From NCBI GenBank assembly GCA_934771675.1, contig CAKVMF010000001.1, positions 1-35,817 of the forward strand: a DNA stretch of 35,817 nucleotides. The letters run 5' to 3'. Both the position numbers and the translations under genes were made by a program. A model generated the notes under the pieces. It did no database searches, was not told the DNA's origin, and worked only from the letters and a program-made list of their open reading frames with translations. Below, one piece after another: positions 23,145 through 30,816 of this stretch; position 1 is the first letter of the stretch, and every line of letters starts with the position of its first letter. This DNA is from an uncultured Clostridia bacterium. Its GTDB lineage: Bacteria; Bacillota; Clostridia; Christensenellales; UBA1242.

Positions 23145-23192
23145 TTGGTAAGGTGGGGGTCACGGGTCCGATTCCCGTCACCAGCTCCATTA
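23145..23192 (+). repeat. Right att direct repeat (tRNA-Thr 3' fragment)
   Basis: Exact copy of 12676-12723. Only the tRNA part from the anticodon loop to CCA is present, preceded by unrelated AT-rich DNA, so this is an attachment scar and not a second tRNA gene. Confidence 0.95.
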
Positions 23193-23200
23193 AACAAAAG

Positions 23201-23241
23201 TCGCTAAAACGCCTAAAATCACAGGCTTTTAGCGATTTTTT
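23201..23241 (+). terminator. Terminator beyond the right att copy
   Basis: TCGCTAAAA-GCCT / AGGC-TTTTAGCGA followed by six T. Either the original tRNA-Thr terminator or the one supplied by the older element. Confidence 0.85.
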
Positions 23242-23282
23242 ATTTACAAATTTTAAGGACACGACTCTCTTCAAAAAACACA

Positions 23283-23416
23283 TTAGGTACACAAAATTGT
23301 CATTTTAGGTACACAAAAATTGCATAAAAAAAGACCGAAAATTGAACTCATCAACCTTCGGTCTAATTTTCCCTAAAACTGCCCAAAACTGCTACATTAG
23401 GTACATTTAGGTACAC
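23283..23416 (+). repeat. Four TTAGGTACA(C) direct repeats
   Basis: Copies at 23283-23296 and 23305-23318 share TTAGGTACACAAAA, exactly 22 bp apart; shorter copies are at 23397-23405 and 23407-23416, 10 bp apart. Multiples of the helical repeat suggest protein binding on one DNA face, as for integrase arm sites. Confidence 0.75.
23325..23364 (-). terminator. Terminator of the KTSC-DUF2130 operon
   Basis: Minus-strand stem GACCGAA/TTCGGTC followed by seven T, 56 bp after the DUF2130 stop; sequence-related to 12855-12894. Confidence 0.85.
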
Positions 23417-23419
23417 GAT

Positions 23420-24667
23420 TTAATCCGTTTTTTTCTTTCTCGCAGCTTCAAATTTCGCAATCATTGTCGGATTATCTTTTGTCAATTTTTTTATTGAAAG
23501 GTCTTCAACTTTATTATTCGCTAATCTTAATTGATTTTGCGATCCCAGCAAGGCTTCTTTTATTTTGTTTAAATGATCGATAGATTTATCTATTTCATCA
23601 ATGGCCATCGCAAATCTTTTAGTAGCCAGTTCGCAATTTCTACCAAATTGATTTTTAAAGTCTGTCATTCGTTCTTCAAAATTTGAAATATCGATATTTT
23701 GACTTTTTAGTTCTATTAATTGCTTTTGATATTGAGCACTATTTAATGATATATTCTTAAGTAAAGTTAAAAGTGGGATAAAAAATTGAGGTCGAATAAC
23801 ATACATTTTGTCATATTTATATGATACATCAACTATGCCTTGATTATATAGTTCATTATCTCTTTCAAGAAGAGATACTAGTACAGCATATTCACATTTT
23901 TTTTCTTTTCTATCCTTATCTAATTCTTTAAAGAAATCTTCGTTTTTATGTTTTGTTGCCGTCTCATCATTTTCATTTTTCATTTCAAACATAACAGATA
24001 TAAATTCTATTTTTTCATCTGTATAATCTCTATAAATATAATCACCTTTACTACCTGTCTTTACATCATTATCTTTTTCGAAATAAGCATTTTTAAATGC
24101 TGTAGCCCTTAATTTATTAAATTCAATTTGGCAATGCTGTTCAAGAGTTTCTCCAACCATTTTTGTCGATTGTCGAGCTTTTAAATCTTTATAATACGCA
24201 ATTTCATCATCCTTTCTCTTTAATTCGTTTTGATGGTTAATATCAGAAGTCTCAACATTTAATTTTAATTCATTTATTTCTTTTTCTTTGTCAGATAATA
24301 TTTTTTGTATTTCTAACTCTTTATCTTTTTCATTGTTGTCAATTTTTGATTGTAGCTTTAACTTTTCTGTTTCAAATTCATGTTTCAAATTTGACATTTC
24401 TGTATTTTTTTCGTTTTCAGAGTCTTTAAGCTTGGAGTTTAATTCTATTACCTGTTTTTCTAAACTATTAAGTTTATCCTTTTCTTCTTCTTTTGCCTTT
24501 GCAACAGCAAGCTCGACATCTTTAAGAGAAGATTCTTTTAATGATTGTTCTCTTGATTTTAATTCTTTATTGAATTCGTCATTTCTAACTTGGCTAATTA
24601 ATAGATTATAATTTGTTTCATCTATTTCAAAAACCTCACCACATTTAGGACACTTAATTTCACCCAT
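23420..24667 (-). CDS. DUF2130 protein: zinc ribbon, coiled coil, nuclease-like domain
   Basis: 415 residues. An N-terminal ribbon (IKCPKCGEVFEI) is followed by a long Lys/Glu-rich coiled coil (~25-150), then the DUF2130 region with MVGETLEQHCQIEFNKLR, GSKGDYIYRD and ISVMFEMKNEND. The spaced Asp and Glu-x-Lys recall PD-(D/E)XK nucleases, a relation I recall for this family but cannot confirm here. The end is basic (FEAARKKKTD). ATG at 24667 follows GGGAG by 8 nt. It is 13 nt after the KTSC-like gene, so co-transcribed. Function unknown. Confidence 0.85.
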   Translation of the reverse strand: MGEIKCPKCGEVFEIDETNYNLLISQVRNDEFNKELKSREQSLKESSLKDVELAVAKAKEEEKDKLNSLEKQVIELNSKLKDSENEKNTEMSNLKHEFETEKLKLQSKIDNNEKDKELEIQKILSDKEKEINELKLNVETSDINHQNELKRKDDEIAYYKDLKARQSTKMVGETLEQHCQIEFNKLRATAFKNAYFEKDNDVKTGSKGDYIYRDYTDEKIEFISVMFEMKNENDETATKHKNEDFFKELDKDRKEKKCEYAVLVSLLERDNELYNQGIVDVSYKYDKMYVIRPQFFIPLLTLLKNISLNSAQYQKQLIELKSQNIDISNFEERMTDFKNQFGRNCELATKRFAMAIDEIDKSIDHLNKIKEALLGSQNQLRLANNKVEDLSIKKLTKDNPTMIAKFEAARKKKTD

Positions 24668-24680
24668 ATTTTTTCTCCCT

Positions 24681-24908
24681 TTATCTTGTTTTAAATTCAT
24701 ATTTTGTTTTGCAATTTCTCATAATAAAACTATTTAATCCAACACCTTTTTCTGCAAGTATTTTCATTTGGTTAACATTATTAATTCCTGCTGATTGATT
24801 TGAATATCTATAAATTGATCCATCACCAAATTTAACATCAATATATGTCAAGCCAATTTCATAACTTAAAACGTTTGAATTTCCACCTAAATTTTTATAA
24901 CTAATCAC
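24681..24908 (-). CDS. KTSC-domain-like small protein
   Basis: 75 residues with GTG start (AGGAGGAG 5 nt upstream). The pattern SYEIGLTYIDVKFGDGSIYR, then YSNQSAGINNVNQMKILAEK and GLNSFIMRNCKTKYEF matches the short KTSC fold (Tyr/Leu strands, then 'GxxFNxxI+'). The role of KTSC proteins is not established, though they often sit beside nucleic-acid enzymes. First gene of the unit with the DUF2130 gene. Confidence 0.75.
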   Translation of the reverse strand: MISYKNLGGNSNVLSYEIGLTYIDVKFGDGSIYRYSNQSAGINNVNQMKILAEKGVGLNSFIMRNCKTKYEFKTR

Positions 24909-24941
24909 TTTTACTCCTCCTATAATGTAGTTTATATCTTA

Positions 24942-24970
24942 TTATTATCACATTTGTTTAATTTTTTCAA
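24942..24970 (-). promoter_or_regulatory. Promoter of the KTSC-DUF2130 unit
   Basis: Minus-strand TTGAAA (24965-24970), 17-bp spacer, TAATAA (24942-24947). The rest of the 24909-25379 gap is AT-rich with no gene or clear structure apart from the helicase terminator at its right end. Confidence 0.65.
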
Positions 24971-25361
24971 TACATTCGACAAAATTCGTGCTTTACATTT
25001 CCATATCACTTTCACGTCTATGCTGAAATTGCATTTTTCAGTAAAGTTTGTCTGATAAATTGATAAAAAATGAATATCTGTGCTTTATATCTAGAATGTT
25101 TATAGTTTTTGTATTGTTTGTATGAAAAAAATATAGAGAATTGAAAGCCCATCATTTTATTAAGTGTATATTTTAAAAGATTCATTGAAAATTGATATAT
25201 AAATTTCTAATTGATAGCTATGAATGCTAATTTGATATGATTTTTATAATTTGTATAAAATTTTGTGACTAAAAATATGCGATGATTTGGTAGGGTATAT
25301 TAAATTTATTGAACGACGGGTATATAATTTGGGTTGATATGAGTTAAATGGCTATAATAAA

Positions 25362-25395
25362 AAGAAGCTGGCAAATTTATTACTTGTCAGCTTCT
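25362..25395 (-). terminator. Terminator overlapping the helicase 3' end
   Basis: GAAGCTGACAAG (the last codons) pairs with TTTGCCAGCTTC (25363-25374), followed by TTTTT on the minus strand. Confidence 0.8.
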
Positions 25396-28300
25396 TTTAT
25401 GGCTTCGATAAATAATTGAGCGTAAGTTTCATACCATTTATCTTTTATGCCTTTTATTGATAAAAACTCTTCCTTTGTTTTTGGTTTTAGTGTGGCTAAC
25501 ATAACTAGAATTCGATTAGAACAAATATAAAATGCTGGCATATCATTTTTTAAAGAATAATCAAATCTGATTTGTCTTAATGTTTCAAGAAGGTTAATAT
25601 CAGTCAGCACAACACCATTATCATCAACTATAACCTCATAATTTCCATATTTTTGTGTTTTAATGTTAGAAATTTCCGAATTTTGATTGTTATAAAAATC
25701 ATGATTTAGTATTTCGTGAACAATATTGCAATCTATGTTTATATCCGTAATATTTTGATTTACTCTTACAGTTGGATATAATCCTTTTGTTTGATATAAA
25801 ATATTTTCATCTATTAGATATTCAATTAAATCAATGATGGATTGTGTGGTTATATTGTTCAAGCAGCCATATAGTTCTTTGTTATTTAATCCTGCATCGA
25901 TTAATGATTGCGGTTTATTTCCCTTTAAAAAATTTGCTAACATTGTAATTCCATAATATCTTGGATTATTAATATTTTTACATGCTTGTATTATGGTATC
26001 ACAGATGCTTATTTCATAGTTCACCTTGTTATTTATGTTTTGTTGATTTGGTTGGGGATTGTGATTATTTAAAATATTTAATATTTCAAATCCATATTTT
26101 TTTACTTTTTCTTTTCCTAACAAAACCTTTTTGTCGTAAAAATCTTGTATTGAAGTAGGACGTTTTTTACAAATATCTATTATTGCTTTTTTTCTTAATA
26201 TTTTCCAAAATGGTATGTTATCTCTTTTAGACATATTTTCTGCAAATTTTCTTAAAGCAATGGCAAGTTCATTTAACTTATCATCTGAAAAATAATTGTA
26301 ATTTTTTTCTTCATTTTCGTTAATGTCATGAACTGCTTCACAAATATCATTACTTTCTTTTTTAATATCGTAATGATCTGATTTAGTTTCTAATTGTTTA
26401 TCGCAAGAAGAATTATTTTTAAAATATGTGTTATGTTCATTATCAAATTGTTTAGAAATATCAAAGTCAATTATCTCATTTTTATTTATATTATCAGAAT
26501 ATTCTTTTTGAGATAATGTATTATTGCATCCAGAACCATCGACTTTATAATTTGTACAGCCAAGGAAAGGGAATTCATTTTTTGTTTTTACTATTAGATA
26601 TCCATCCAGACATTCGGTGCATTTTTGTATAGACATTTTTCCGCCAATCAGATTGTTAGATAAAAATCCGCATACTTCAGGTTCATTTGTGCATATCCAC
26701 AATGTCATACCGCAACTTTTATTGTATCGTCTTTGTAAAGGATATCCACATAAAGGACATATTTTATTGGTTATTAAGCTTCCCTGTTCTGGATTTAAAT
26801 TGCCTTTTAAAACAACATTTTTATATTCATTTTTTATTTCTAATACAAATTGAGATGGGTGTTTTTCTGGAACTATTAAATAAACTCGATTTTTTGTTCT
26901 GGTTAAAGCTACATAAAATAATCTTCGTTCTTCAGCATACTCTATCTCGTTATGTTGTTTTATAACCAGTTTCATTACTGGGTCATCTTCAATTTTTGAT
27001 GGAAAACCATATACGGCATTTTTTGCGTTTATAATTATTACATTATCGTAGCCTAAACCTTTTGAACTATGAGCGGTTAAAAAGTCTATTTTAACGTTTG
27101 GATATTTTTCTGATACAACCTTGTTTCCATTTTCATAATATTTAAATAGTTTTGTCCTTTCTAATTGAGAACCATCATAACCATATCTTCCAATAAGGAG
27201 GATTTTTGATTCTGACCCAAAATTTGATACTATTTCTCCGATGGCTTTTTCAAGAGCGATTGCCATTCTGTGTAATGGACCGCCATCTCTTACAGATTCT
27301 TCTTTTTGTATTGGACTATCATCATAGCTAATTAAAATCACAGGATTATCAATGTATTTTGGAGATATGAGGGATTTCTTTATTTGAGTATCATTTTTTT
27401 GAATAAAACCACCAGCAATATCAATTACTTCTTGGGCATTTCGATATGTTCTGGTTATTTTTAACTCTTCACCATAGCCCATTTTTTCACAAAATTGAGT
27501 AAATAGCGTTACATCAGATCCGCTAAATGCAAAAATAGATTGCCAATCATCACCAACAGCGATAATTTTTGCATTTGTCACTTTTGATAATTCTTTAGCC
27601 ATATCAAAACGTTGTCTTGATATATCTTGATATTCGTCTATAATTATGTATTTAAAATCTAGTTTTTCTTTTAATGAAGCAACTTCTTTTAAAGCACGTG
27701 CAGCATCATTTATCATATCTTGAAAATCAACTGCGTTATTTTGAACAAGGGCTTTTTGATATTCAAGATAGCATTCTCGACATATTTCCAAAAACAATCT
27801 TGTTCTTTCACTTTTTGTTGTTCTTAAAAATTCATAAAATTGTTCTTCTGTATATCCATTAACTTTAAAATTATTTATAAAATCACATATTAGATATACT
27901 ATTTTAGAAACATATTTATTTTCCTGAATTGAAGTCAATTTATTTAAAACTTCATTTGATGATTTTGGATTTAAAACTATTCCATTTTCGCAAAGCAATT
28001 GTTTTAAATGATCCAGTAGGCTTTTGCCGTCATTGTATTGAGAAAAAGTGTAAATCAAATTTGTGTTGTGTTTTTTATGTATCAAAATTTTATCATTAAT
28101 ACACTTTTTATATTTTTCAAGTTCTTCTTTTGTGTATTTGTTATTTTCACCATTTTCAGAAATACCAAAATGCTCTAAATAATATATTTTACCATTTTGT
28201 TTTATCAAGAAATCAGGAGTGTAACGTTTTTTTGCCATAAAAATGTAGTATGGATAACTAGGTTCATATTCGTATTCTATATTATTTAAATATAAAAAAT

Positions 28301-29240
28301 TTGCAATTTGAACTTCCTGTGCAGAATTAACTATTTCGTTATTCAAAGTTACTTTTTTATTTGAATTTCTTTCTGTATAGGTGTATTTGTACTCGTTTAA
28401 ATTACTTTTTAATGTGCTAAAGTCTGATTTCGCGATATTGTTTAAATATTCTTGTTTATTATCTCCATCATATTGATTGTCAAAATAAGAACCAAAAAAC
28501 AGCATTATATTGTCTGCGGATCTTTTGTCTTTGATTTTATTCAAAAAATAATCTTTTACTGTATTATATAAAAATCCGCCTTCAACAATATTAAGTTTTT
28601 CATCGGTTTTTTTACGTAAGATAGCATTTCCAGCGGAGTGAAATGTTGTGATTGGACATTGAATGTTTAAAGATTTGTTAATTTTATCTCTTAATTCACC
28701 AACGGCCTTATTGGTAAAAGATATTATTAAAATTTGTTTTGGATCAATGTTTTTTTTCTCAACCAAATATTTAACTTTTGCAGCAACAGTGGTTGTTTTC
28801 CCAGCACCAGCGCCAGCAATTACTAAACAGTAATCTTCATCGGTAATAACGACTTTTCGTTGGTCATCGTCTAATTTTATGTTAGGATCAATGCTTTTTA
28901 GAATATTATCTAAATATTCTTTTTCAGATTTAAGTTTAAATTCAACAAAAGATTTATTTCGATTATCTATAATGCTTTTAAGGTTTTTGTAGTTTGATAA
29001 AAAATCAAGAATTAAATTTTCTGAAAGTCTATTCTTTTTACAGTATGATTTTAGTAATTCGGCATTTTTTATAGCAGCTAAAGAATTATGAGATTTTTCA
29101 TATTTAGGAAAAAGAAATTCATAATTTTTTCTAGATACATAATTGTTAGATTCAATTAAATTTTTTAGATCGTTATTAAAATTTTCAATATTTTTAACAT
29201 CTTCTGGTAACTCTTGCTTTTTTAATTTAAATAAACTCAT
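25380..29240 (-). CDS. SF1 UvrD/Rep-type helicase with inserted nuclease-like domain, zinc fingers, RQC and two HRDC domains
   Basis: 1286 residues. Helicase motifs: Q-motif LDDDQRKVV (123-), Walker A AGAGAGKTTT (~142-151), SFTNKAVGELR, Walker B YIIIDEYQD (~531-539), GDDWQSIFAFSGSD, TYRNAQEV, TAHSSKGLGYDNV (~722-734), YVALTRTKNR (~776-785). An insertion at ~305-420 has ANFLYLNNIEYEYEPSY, TPDFLI and YYLEHFG, a PD-(D/E)XK-like fold with EH in place of ExK. After the motor: two topoisomerase-type C4 fingers (~828-857 and ~874-905), HRDC (~985-1057), RQC-like winged helix (~1077-1160: FLKGNKPQSLIDAGL) and a second HRDC (~1216-1283). GGGGGAAG precedes the ATG. Likely DNA repair or defence; exact role unknown. 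Confidence 0.88.
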   Translation of the reverse strand: MSLFKLKKQELPEDVKNIENFNNDLKNLIESNNYVSRKNYEFLFPKYEKSHNSLAAIKNAELLKSYCKKNRLSENLILDFLSNYKNLKSIIDNRNKSFVEFKLKSEKEYLDNILKSIDPNIKLDDDQRKVVITDEDYCLVIAGAGAGKTTTVAAKVKYLVEKKNIDPKQILIISFTNKAVGELRDKINKSLNIQCPITTFHSAGNAILRKKTDEKLNIVEGGFLYNTVKDYFLNKIKDKRSADNIMLFFGSYFDNQYDGDNKQEYLNNIAKSDFSTLKSNLNEYKYTYTERNSNKKVTLNNEIVNSAQEVQIANFLYLNNIEYEYEPSYPYYIFMAKKRYTPDFLIKQNGKIYYLEHFGISENGENNKYTKEELEKYKKCINDKILIHKKHNTNLIYTFSQYNDGKSLLDHLKQLLCENGIVLNPKSSNEVLNKLTSIQENKYVSKIVYLICDFINNFKVNGYTEEQFYEFLRTTKSERTRLFLEICRECYLEYQKALVQNNAVDFQDMINDAARALKEVASLKEKLDFKYIIIDEYQDISRQRFDMAKELSKVTNAKIIAVGDDWQSIFAFSGSDVTLFTQFCEKMGYGEELKITRTYRNAQEVIDIAGGFIQKNDTQIKKSLISPKYIDNPVILISYDDSPIQKEESVRDGGPLHRMAIALEKAIGEIVSNFGSESKILLIGRYGYDGSQLERTKLFKYYENGNKVVSEKYPNVKIDFLTAHSSKGLGYDNVIIINAKNAVYGFPSKIEDDPVMKLVIKQHNEIEYAEERRLFYVALTRTKNRVYLIVPEKHPSQFVLEIKNEYKNVVLKGNLNPEQGSLITNKICPLCGYPLQRRYNKSCGMTLWICTNEPEVCGFLSNNLIGGKMSIQKCTECLDGYLIVKTKNEFPFLGCTNYKVDGSGCNNTLSQKEYSDNINKNEIIDFDISKQFDNEHNTYFKNNSSCDKQLETKSDHYDIKKESNDICEAVHDINENEEKNYNYFSDDKLNELAIALRKFAENMSKRDNIPFWKILRKKAIIDICKKRPTSIQDFYDKKVLLGKEKVKKYGFEILNILNNHNPQPNQQNINNKVNYEISICDTIIQACKNINNPRYYGITMLANFLKGNKPQSLIDAGLNNKELYGCLNNITTQSIIDLIEYLIDENILYQTKGLYPTVRVNQNITDINIDCNIVHEILNHDFYNNQNSEISNIKTQKYGNYEVIVDDNGVVLTDINLLETLRQIRFDYSLKNDMPAFYICSNRILVMLATLKPKTKEEFLSIKGIKDKWYETYAQLFIEAIKEADK

Positions 29241-29368
29241 AATCTTCCCCCATTTCTCTTAAAGTATAACATAAATTTTATAATTTTGTATTATTTTTAA
29301 TACTTTTGTTAAAAAATGTTAAAATTTTTTTGATTGTTCAATAATGTTGTGAAAAATGGTTAGCGGGT

Positions 29369-29680
29369 GTGAGTGAAATTGGGGTTGACAGGGGATGGGA
29401 GTGGAGATATAATTTTGGTGTTGGAAAAGGTGAGTTGGACACTGATGAGTTGCTTGAAAAGTGGGACCATGACCAATACAACATCACAAACAGATTTATG
29501 GATTTGCTAGTCAGATTCAATTATCACTTTCCTGAAGCAAAAATGGATTATGATAATGACAGACAGGCGATGTTAATGAAATTTGACGGAAAGAAAGTTC
29601 GCTTGTCAGACAATATTGTTTATGACTTTGAAAATTTGGTTTCAGAAGCAAAAGACGTGAAACAAAAAGATTTGCAATAA
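29369..29680 (+). CDS. Unrecognised short ORF, perhaps a gene fragment
   Basis: 103 codons from a GTG (frame open from about 29340) ending at TAA 29680. The protein is acidic and aromatic-rich (DRGWEWRYNFGVGKG, then LLEKWDHDQYNI, VRFNYHFPEAKMDYDND) and reads as real protein rather than noise. No ribosome binding site precedes it, and no domain is recognised. It may be the 3' part of a gene cut by an element boundary. A bidirectional terminator follows 59 bp later. Confidence 0.45.
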   Translation: MSEIGVDRGWEWRYNFGVGKGELDTDELLEKWDHDQYNITNRFMDLLVRFNYHFPEAKMDYDNDRQAMLMKFDGKKVRLSDNIVYDFENLVSEAKDVKQKDLQ

Positions 29681-29738
29681 AAGTGCAAATTTGACTGAAA
29701 AAAACTAAAAAACATATCAAATTTTAATTTTGAAGCAA

Positions 29739-29775
29739 AAAAAAGAGTTTTACTTGAAAGTAGAACTCTTTTTAT
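29739..29775. terminator. Bidirectional terminator
   Basis: AAAGAGTT-TACTT / AAGTA-AACTCTTT with T on one side and A on the other, between the convergent short ORF and HAD-like gene. Confidence 0.8.
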
Positions 29776-29811
29776 TTTGATTTTTTGATGGACAAAGCCT
29801 TACAAAATTTG

Positions 29812-30660
29812 TTATTCATTGCTGGGAGATGCGGTTGTAAATTTTCCAGAAACCGGCTTGTAGGTTTTAATGTTTTTTAAAAAATCTTTAACAGAATCTT
29901 TGATTGCGGCGTTTGAAACTTCGAGAAGTTTTGTTGCGCCCTTATCGCCGTCTTTGCCTTCTTCATAAAGCACTGCGTAAATGCCAGACTGTTTTGCAGG
30001 ATCAACACGTGATGTGTTGTCGTCAACCATGATAAACAACATTGAAGGGTATTTCTTTTTTAAAAGTTTATAAAATTCTGGTTGCATTTTTGTGTATCTT
30101 GTTCCGTCTAGTCCCGGAGCAATAACAACGTTAACATTATTGTTGCCTGAATCTTTAAGCAATTTTTCAAAGGCATATTTCATATATTGTCCAGCTTGTG
30201 AAACGAGAATTATGTCCATGTTCATATCTTTGTTTGATTCTGCAAGTTCATGAAAAATTTCAGGATTTCTCAAGGCATAAACTTTGCTTGCTATTTGACC
30301 CCTAAATTTTTGAGATTCTTCATAATCCATTCCAATTTTTTGGAAGTATTCTTCAGCCAATCTGTCGCCTAAATAAAACAACTTCTTTATCTCTGGATAG
30401 CTTTTGAAATTTGGTTCTTGCATGATTGCTTCGGCTTCTTTTTCCAAATGGAGTTTTTTGATAATACCGAGCAATGTTTCTTTGTCTTCAGGGCTTCCAA
30501 TTCCCGGTTCACCCAAAAAGTAGATTGCAAATTCTTCAGGACTCAAACATTCTCTTGGGTCTTTTTGTATAAAAAATGTGCCTTGAGCATCTGCTAAAAA
30601 ACAGAATTTGTTATCATAAAAATTTTTTTGTTTTAATAATGAATTTGACTTGTTTTTCAT
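29812..30660 (-). CDS. Divergent HAD-like protein
   Basis: 282 residues. CFLADAQGTFF (Asp24) resembles HAD motif I DxDGT but with Gln at the +2 acid. Then a helical cap-like stretch (~50-150), DIILVSQAG as motif II, and LFIMVDDNTSRVDPAKQSGI as motifs III-IV with paired Asp. The fold assignment is likely; catalysis is doubtful given the missing general acid. ATG at 30660 is 11 nt after AAGGGAG; GTG at 30681 is possible. Its promoter is back to back with that of the PEP-synthase-like gene, hinting at a shared pathway. Confidence 0.65.
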   Translation of the reverse strand: MKNKSNSLLKQKNFYDNKFCFLADAQGTFFIQKDPRECLSPEEFAIYFLGEPGIGSPEDKETLLGIIKKLHLEKEAEAIMQEPNFKSYPEIKKLFYLGDRLAEEYFQKIGMDYEESQKFRGQIASKVYALRNPEIFHELAESNKDMNMDIILVSQAGQYMKYAFEKLLKDSGNNNVNVVIAPGLDGTRYTKMQPEFYKLLKKKYPSMLFIMVDDNTSRVDPAKQSGIYAVLYEEGKDGDKGATKLLEVSNAAIKDSVKDFLKNIKTYKPVSGKFTTASPSNE

Positions 30661-30702
30661 TGTTAAAATCACTCCCTTCACTTTGCATTAATTGTTATGA
30701 TA

Positions 30703-30731
30703 AGTATACTATCAAATAGCCTTTTTGTCAA
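30703..30731 (-). promoter_or_regulatory. Promoter of the HAD-like gene
   Basis: Minus-strand TTGACA (30726-30731), 17-bp spacer, TATACT (30703-30708). Confidence 0.85.
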
Positions 30732-30769
30732 TATTATTTGGCGATTTAATGACCATGGTTGATATTGAT

Positions 30770-30797
30770 TTGACAATAGTTATTGTATTTTTATAAT
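30770..30797 (+). promoter_or_regulatory. Promoter of the PEP-synthase-like gene
   Basis: TTGACA (30770-30775), 16-bp spacer, TATAAT (30792-30797), only 38 bp from the divergent promoter. Confidence 0.85.
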
Positions 30798-30816
30798 TAA
30801 AGTAAGGGGGAGTGTT

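Larger units (their letters stand above)
12676..23192 (+). mobile_element. 10.5-kb tRNA-Thr integrative defence island
   Basis: Bounded by exact 48-bp direct repeats (12676-12723 and 23145-23192) that begin in the tRNA anticodon loop and run past CCA, the classic tyrosine-integrase attachment pattern. Inside are an integrase beside the left end, a structured-RNA-like unit, a cytosine methyltransferase/nuclease pair, a SLOG protein, an HNH-NTPase protein, AbiEi/AbiEii and a nucleotidyltransferase. No conjugation, replication or capsid genes are seen, so it is a small integrative island rather than a self-moving ICE or prophage. Confidence 0.9.
23193..29240. mobile_element. Probable older tandem element (right limit uncertain)
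   Basis: The first 180 bp repeat the layout of the island's left end: terminator hairpin, AGGTA-type repeats, and a 19-bp identical block (12850-12868 and 23320-23338) at 127-128 bp from the att copies. The genes inside are accessory (KTSC, DUF2130, helicase-nuclease), very AT-rich and all on the minus strand. No integrase and no third att copy is seen up to 29.4 kb, so the right border is a guess. Confidence 0.5.

Noticed and set aside
23145..23192. Second tRNA-Thr gene
   Set aside because: Only the part from the anticodon loop to CCA is present; the acceptor 5' strand and D arm are replaced by unrelated AT-rich DNA. It is an attachment scar.
23021..23416. CRISPR array, suggested by short direct repeats
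   Set aside because: The repeats are only about 10-14 bp, irregularly spaced, and no cas genes are nearby. Integrase arm sites fit better.
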